Positions 60,654 to 64,000 of a stretch of 64,000 nucleotides of DNA are shown piece after piece. The notes under the pieces were generated by a model. That model was not told where the DNA came from and made no database searches. It was given only the letters and a program-made list of their open reading frames with translations. A program made the position numbers and the translations under genes. Origin of the DNA: Sulfurospirillum sp. UBA4058 (GTDB lineage Bacteria; Campylobacterota; Campylobacteria; Campylobacterales; Sulfurospirillaceae). The stretch is from positions 194,478-258,477 of the forward strand of contig DFZK01000002.1 in NCBI GenBank assembly GCA_002382085.1, given 5' to 3'. The stretch's first letter is position 1. Each line of letters opens with the position of its first letter.

Positions 60654-62534
60654 TTACGAGCGAAACTTACTGAGCTCGTTATTGAGGTTTTCGGTCATGG
60701 CATGCAAATGATCGCTTGCTTGCGAAACATTGTCGATACTGGCAACGTTTTCTTTGGAAATCGTATTGATCTTTTCGATTTCGTCGACGATTTTTTTGAT
60801 CTTGTCGGACGTATCGATGAAGTCGTTGACCGTATCGCGGCTTTGCGTGATCGTCGAATGAATAATTTCAGAGACGTTATTCATCCCTTTTTGCAGATTT
60901 TCCGTGACGATAGCGAGGGCTTGCACTTCATGCACGTTTTGCGCAATATCGGTATTGGCGTCCATGATGGATTGAACCACGACGTTAATCGTCGCGTCGA
61001 TCTCGACCAAGCTTTTTTGCGTGCGTTCGGCAAGTTTTCGTACCTCATCGGCAACGACCGCGAACCCTCTTCCGTGTTCGCCAGCACGCGCGGCTTCGAT
61101 GGCGGCGTTGAGGGCTAAAAGGTTGGTCTGATCGGCGATATCGCGGATAATGTTCAGCACTTCTTTCACTTCGTTGGCATTGTGACTGACCGTATTGAGC
61201 CGTTCGGCGAGGTTTTGTTCTTTGCTTGCCGTCGTTCGCATCGTACTTTCAAGCTGTTCGACTTGCTCTTTGACTCCGATAATATCGTGTTGCGTTCGGC
61301 TCAATGCTTCTTGTGAATCTTGTGCTTTCGCAACGGAGCTTTCAAGGCTCTTGACCAAAGCGATGCCCTCTTCTTTGGTCTGTCCCGTGATTTTGGATTC
61401 GGTCTCGACATTGCGGACGACTTCTATTGCCGTACGGGAAAGCTCTTCCGAAATCGAGGCATTTTCATTGCTGATTGCTTTGGATTTTTTGACGATATCG
61501 TGCAACTTTTCAATAAAAGCGTTAATGTTACGTGAAACGACGCCAAATTCATCGTTGGAGCTGACATGTAAACGATGGCGAAGGTCGCCTTGAGAACTTG
61601 AAAGCTCCTCCACGACCGCATTGAGACGATCGACGGGACGAAGCAAGAGACGAATCAGAACAATCATCGCTGCGACGCTTAACGCCAACATCACGAGTCC
61701 TAGCAATGCCAACTCTTTAACTTGCGTGTCTAAGAAAGCGTACGCGACGTGTTTATCAAAGCTAATTGCGGGCAACCATCCCGTCTCTTTAGACGTTTTA
61801 TACGCAAAGATTTTTGAAGAGCCTTTTTCATCGTATGCGACCAGCCCTTCACTCTTTTTGCGAACCGCTTCCGCAATTACGGGTATCGTATTTTTCAACT
61901 CTTTGCCAAGCATTTCCGAAGCCGGATGCGCGATAAAAATACCTTTCGTATCCGTTAACATTCCAAAACCGCCCTCAAAATTAATATTGGCGATTGCTTG
62001 GGTTAGCGCATCGAGCGAAATGTCTAAGATGACCGCTCCGATAAACACTTTATCTTTAAAAATCGGTGCCGTTACCGACACCACCAATTTTTTGGTCGTC
62101 GCATCGATATACGCGTCCGTTACGCCCGATTTCCCCGAAGCTTTAACGCTCTTATACCACTCTCTCACCCTCGGATCGTATCCCTCGGGCAGCTTGGCTC
62201 CGCTTCCGGTCATCGCACTTCCGTCTTCCAACCCTACCGTCGTATCAAATCCGCCCAACGTCTTGGTCGTCTCTTGTAAAATCGTACGAATTTGTAAGGT
62301 ATCCATAATTTCGATATCCGTCAAATAACGCGCCGTACTCTCCATGGTACTTTTTTTACCCGATGCCCAACTGTCGATGAAGTCGGTCAATGAGCGCGAC
62401 GCCATGCTCAAACTGCTTTCGATTTGAATGACGCTGTTTTTTTTCGTATCCAAATAGCTAATAAGGCTAAAAAGACTCAAACTGACAAACATTAAAACGG
62501 AAATTCCGAGAATTATTTTAATCTTAAACGACAT
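60654..62534 (-). CDS. methyl-accepting chemotaxis protein with double Cache sensor
   Basis: This 626-residue chemoreceptor has an N-terminal transmembrane helix at about 7-29 and a periplasmic dCache_1 domain to about 275, with the signature YDPRVREWYKSVKASG. A second helix (LALLGLVMLALSVAAMIVLI), a HAMP domain and a long cytoplasmic signalling coil follow. The tip carries DQTNLLALNAAIEAARAGEH and GFAVVADEVRKLAERTQ. It signals through CheA/CheW to the flagellar motor. The ATG at 62534 follows GAGAGGA; upstream in-frame codons are not favoured. The ligand is probably a small organic acid or amino acid (inference). Confidence 0.95.
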   Translation of the reverse strand: MSFKIKIILGISVLMFVSLSLFSLISYLDTKKNSVIQIESSLSMASRSLTDFIDSWASGKKSTMESTARYLTDIEIMDTLQIRTILQETTKTLGGFDTTVGLEDGSAMTGSGAKLPEGYDPRVREWYKSVKASGKSGVTDAYIDATTKKLVVSVTAPIFKDKVFIGAVILDISLDALTQAIANINFEGGFGMLTDTKGIFIAHPASEMLGKELKNTIPVIAEAVRKKSEGLVAYDEKGSSKIFAYKTSKETGWLPAISFDKHVAYAFLDTQVKELALLGLVMLALSVAAMIVLIRLLLRPVDRLNAVVEELSSSQGDLRHRLHVSSNDEFGVVSRNINAFIEKLHDIVKKSKAISNENASISEELSRTAIEVVRNVETESKITGQTKEEGIALVKSLESSVAKAQDSQEALSRTQHDIIGVKEQVEQLESTMRTTASKEQNLAERLNTVSHNANEVKEVLNIIRDIADQTNLLALNAAIEAARAGEHGRGFAVVADEVRKLAERTQKSLVEIDATINVVVQSIMDANTDIAQNVHEVQALAIVTENLQKGMNNVSEIIHSTITQSRDTVNDFIDTSDKIKKIVDEIEKINTISKENVASIDNVSQASDHLHAMTENLNNELSKFRS

Positions 62535-62683
62535 AGATTTTCCTCTCTTGTGATCTCGTTGAACGACATTATAGACAAAAATAGTCCTCATATTTTACAC
62601 TCAATTGCTCACTTTTTGCCCATAAAGGGAGTAACCGTTTTGCAACCGATAGTGTTTATACTAAACGATTTTGCCGTGTATTC

Positions 62684-63922
62684 TCACGAAAGAAACGAAA
62701 GCATACGTCCTTGGAAGGGTTTAAATCCTAGTGTTTGACACAGTGAAAAAAGAGTAGATTTTTCGTCGTGCAAAAGTGCCACGGAGGCAAAGCCTAATGC
62801 TTTACATGTAAGAACGGCATGCCCCACCAACGAGGCTTCAATGCCTTGGTTTCCAAACGCTTTATCCACCGCTACACTCTCCAAAACAGCGTTTTTTTCA
62901 CCCGTTGAAAGCGAGAGGTGATGCGTTACATGTAAGAGCCCGATCACCTCGTCTTCATGCGTTGCGACATAGATCGCTCCGAAGCGTTCTTCTCGAATCC
63001 ATAAGGTCAGTTCATCGGGAGCGATGCGCGGAAAAAACCTGCATAACGCATCGACATCGTGTACATTGGCGCGTCGTAAACAAGGCACAATCGGCTTGTG
63101 CGCCGCTTCGTAGGCAAGGAGGATTTTTTTACGCTCGATGCCCCAGCGGTACCCGCTCATCGCACCGCTTTTGGCGATCACGCGGTGGCAAGGGATGAGA
63201 TAGCCGATGTGGTTTTTCCCGATGGCACTAGCAACCGCTCTCACGGCATTGGGCTTGTCGATGTAATTGGCGATGTCTTGGTAGGTCGCGATCACGCCAT
63301 TGGGGAGATTTAACAGCGCTTTCCAGACATTGACTTGAAGGTTCGTTCCCTTGACCAAGAGATTGTATTTTTTATTTTTCAGAAAAATATTTTCCAAATA
63401 ACGCTGGGCTTTAGCATCGTCATGCACGAGGTTAGCATTTTCCCACAGCTCTTGAAAGCGCTTAAAAATCGCCTCTTGGTTCTGGTCGATAAAGCCTAAA
63501 AAACAGATACCTTTATCGGTGTAAGCGATCAACGCTTGCCCAAAAGGGGTCAGCCCAAAACCATATGTGATGGTGACATCTTTTCCTTTTTCACGCCACT
63601 CTTTGGGCGTCACGCCGATCAAGTTGACAAACAGTTCATGCAACCGACTCACACTGGAAAGTCCGATGTCAAGGCTACTGTCTAGGATCGACTTGGACTC
63701 TTTGATGTGCTCTTTGGCGTAATTAAGCGTCACCGAGTGCAAAAACTGCTTGGGTGTGACGCCCACGTACTCTTTAAACACGCGGATAAAATGGTACTTA
63801 CTCATACCGATACGCTCAGCGATCACGTCGATGGAGGGTTGTTCTTTAAAATGCGCATCGATGTATTTGATCGCTTTTTCAATCAATTGATAATTACCAT
63901 GCAACGCTTCGATCTCTTTCAT
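62684..63922 (-). CDS. AraC-type regulator / O6-alkylguanine methyltransferase / GNAT fusion
   Basis: This 412-residue three-part protein has an AraC-type helix-turn-helix at about 15-110 (IAERIGMSKYHFIRVFKEYV) and an alkylguanine-DNA methyltransferase domain at about 120-275 with the active-site PCHRV in GYLIPCHRVIAKSG and RAVASAIGKNHIGY. A C-terminal GNAT acetyltransferase-like domain spans about 280-412. The Ada N-terminal zinc (phosphotriester) domain is absent. The ATG at 63922 follows AAAGGAGG. Two exact TTACATGTAA copies (62802-62811, 62926-62935) lie in the GNAT part. It would repair alkylated guanine and perhaps regulate itself. Confidence 0.88.
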   Translation of the reverse strand: MKEIEALHGNYQLIEKAIKYIDAHFKEQPSIDVIAERIGMSKYHFIRVFKEYVGVTPKQFLHSVTLNYAKEHIKESKSILDSSLDIGLSSVSRLHELFVNLIGVTPKEWREKGKDVTITYGFGLTPFGQALIAYTDKGICFLGFIDQNQEAIFKRFQELWENANLVHDDAKAQRYLENIFLKNKKYNLLVKGTNLQVNVWKALLNLPNGVIATYQDIANYIDKPNAVRAVASAIGKNHIGYLIPCHRVIAKSGAMSGYRWGIERKKILLAYEAAHKPIVPCLRRANVHDVDALCRFFPRIAPDELTLWIREERFGAIYVATHEDEVIGLLHVTHHLSLSTGEKNAVLESVAVDKAFGNQGIEASLVGHAVLTCKALGFASVALLHDEKSTLFSLCQTLGFKPFQGRMLSFLS

Positions 63923-63975
63923 GACACCCTCCTTTATCATTTTTCATTAGAGTTATTCCATAACTCTTAACACGC

Positions 63976-63996
63976 TTTTAAAGCAAAGCTTTAAAA
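63976..63996. terminator. hairpin at the right edge
   Basis: TTTTAAAGC and GCTTTAAAA form a 9-bp stem around AAA. It probably terminates a gene entering from the right. The core AAAGC-AAA-GCTTT resembles the hairpin at 12228-12254. Confidence 0.5.
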
Positions 63997-64000
63997 ACTA

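Noticed and set aside
61621..62328. A 235-codon plus-strand frame opposite the chemoreceptor
   Set aside because: It is a Ser/Pro-rich shadow of the Cache and HAMP regions of a well-supported receptor gene; no independent promoter or start site.
1..64000. rRNA, tRNA, tmRNA or CRISPR arrays
   Set aside because: I looked for conserved tRNA T-arm sequences, rRNA signatures and regularly spaced repeats and saw none. The TTACATGTAA copies are irregularly spaced and palindromic, so they are not a CRISPR array.

Overview
This window is a piece of a Campylobacterota (former Epsilonproteobacteria) chromosome. The best fit, by inference, is a free-living, Sulfurospirillum-like member. The evidence is the gene content and order: rpsF-ssb-rpsR / lon-bamD / fliW; ilvC beside a divergent polysaccharide deacetylase and dprA; hemL and a small cytochrome c divergent from folD-lepB; a futalosine-pathway gene (mqnC); and a CheB lacking a receiver domain. 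Base composition is moderate. Coding density is very high, and many genes overlap by 1-8 bases (ATGA or GTGA junctions). I saw no rRNA or tRNA genes, CRISPR arrays, transposases or phage genes.

Layout. 1-4568 (minus): ilvC, minD, minE, a polysaccharide deacetylase, dprA and a partial TSUP exporter. 4705-9702 (plus): HDOD-rnr-holA, then the rpsF-ssb-rpsR operon. 9752-12935 (minus): lon and bamD, with fliW divergent at 13096. 13545-19376 (plus): an AT-richer four-gene surface/pilus operon with one 1258-residue secreted protein and three prepilin-like proteins. 19468-29242: hpf; recG, M16 peptidase homologue, mqnC, two membrane proteins, hemL and cytochrome c on minus; folD, lepB and an M50 peptidase on plus. 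29346-35479 (plus): rpiB, a coiled-coil protein, apt, trpB, dedA, pepA, cheB, cheR. 35488-40660: small enzymes, htpX, a probably frameshifted ORF and metE. 40722-41516: a HepT/MntA toxin-antitoxin pair enclosed by near-perfect inverted repeats. 41529-50984: exonuclease/DUF294 pair, then a cobW-ybdD-cstA uptake operon next to a two-component system. 51067-56384: an EamA transporter, a tandem pair of unknown proteins each behind a sigma-54-like promoter, and lutABC for lactate oxidation. 56450-63922: RhtB exporter with a coupled 30-residue membrane peptide, an EF-hand protein, hemolysin III, an acyltransferase, thiE, a chemoreceptor and an Ada-like protein fused to a GNAT domain.

How it fits together. 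Much is housekeeping: division (MinDE), replication/repair (HolA, SSB, RecG, DprA), translation (S6, S18, HPF, RNase R), envelope (BamD, LepB), haem, menaquinone, thiamine and methionine synthesis. The accessory part points to a motile bacterium that oxidises small organic acids (CstA, LutABC, a Cache-domain chemoreceptor, CheB/CheR, FliW).

The most striking non-gene signal is the 10-bp palindrome TTACATGTAA. By eye I find 17 exact copies, against well under one expected by chance, plus many 8-9/10 matches. It sits in promoters, next to Shine-Dalgarno sites and inside unrelated coding regions. Two copies anchor the inverted repeats around HepT/MntA, and two lie upstream of the duplicated sigma-54-like promoters.
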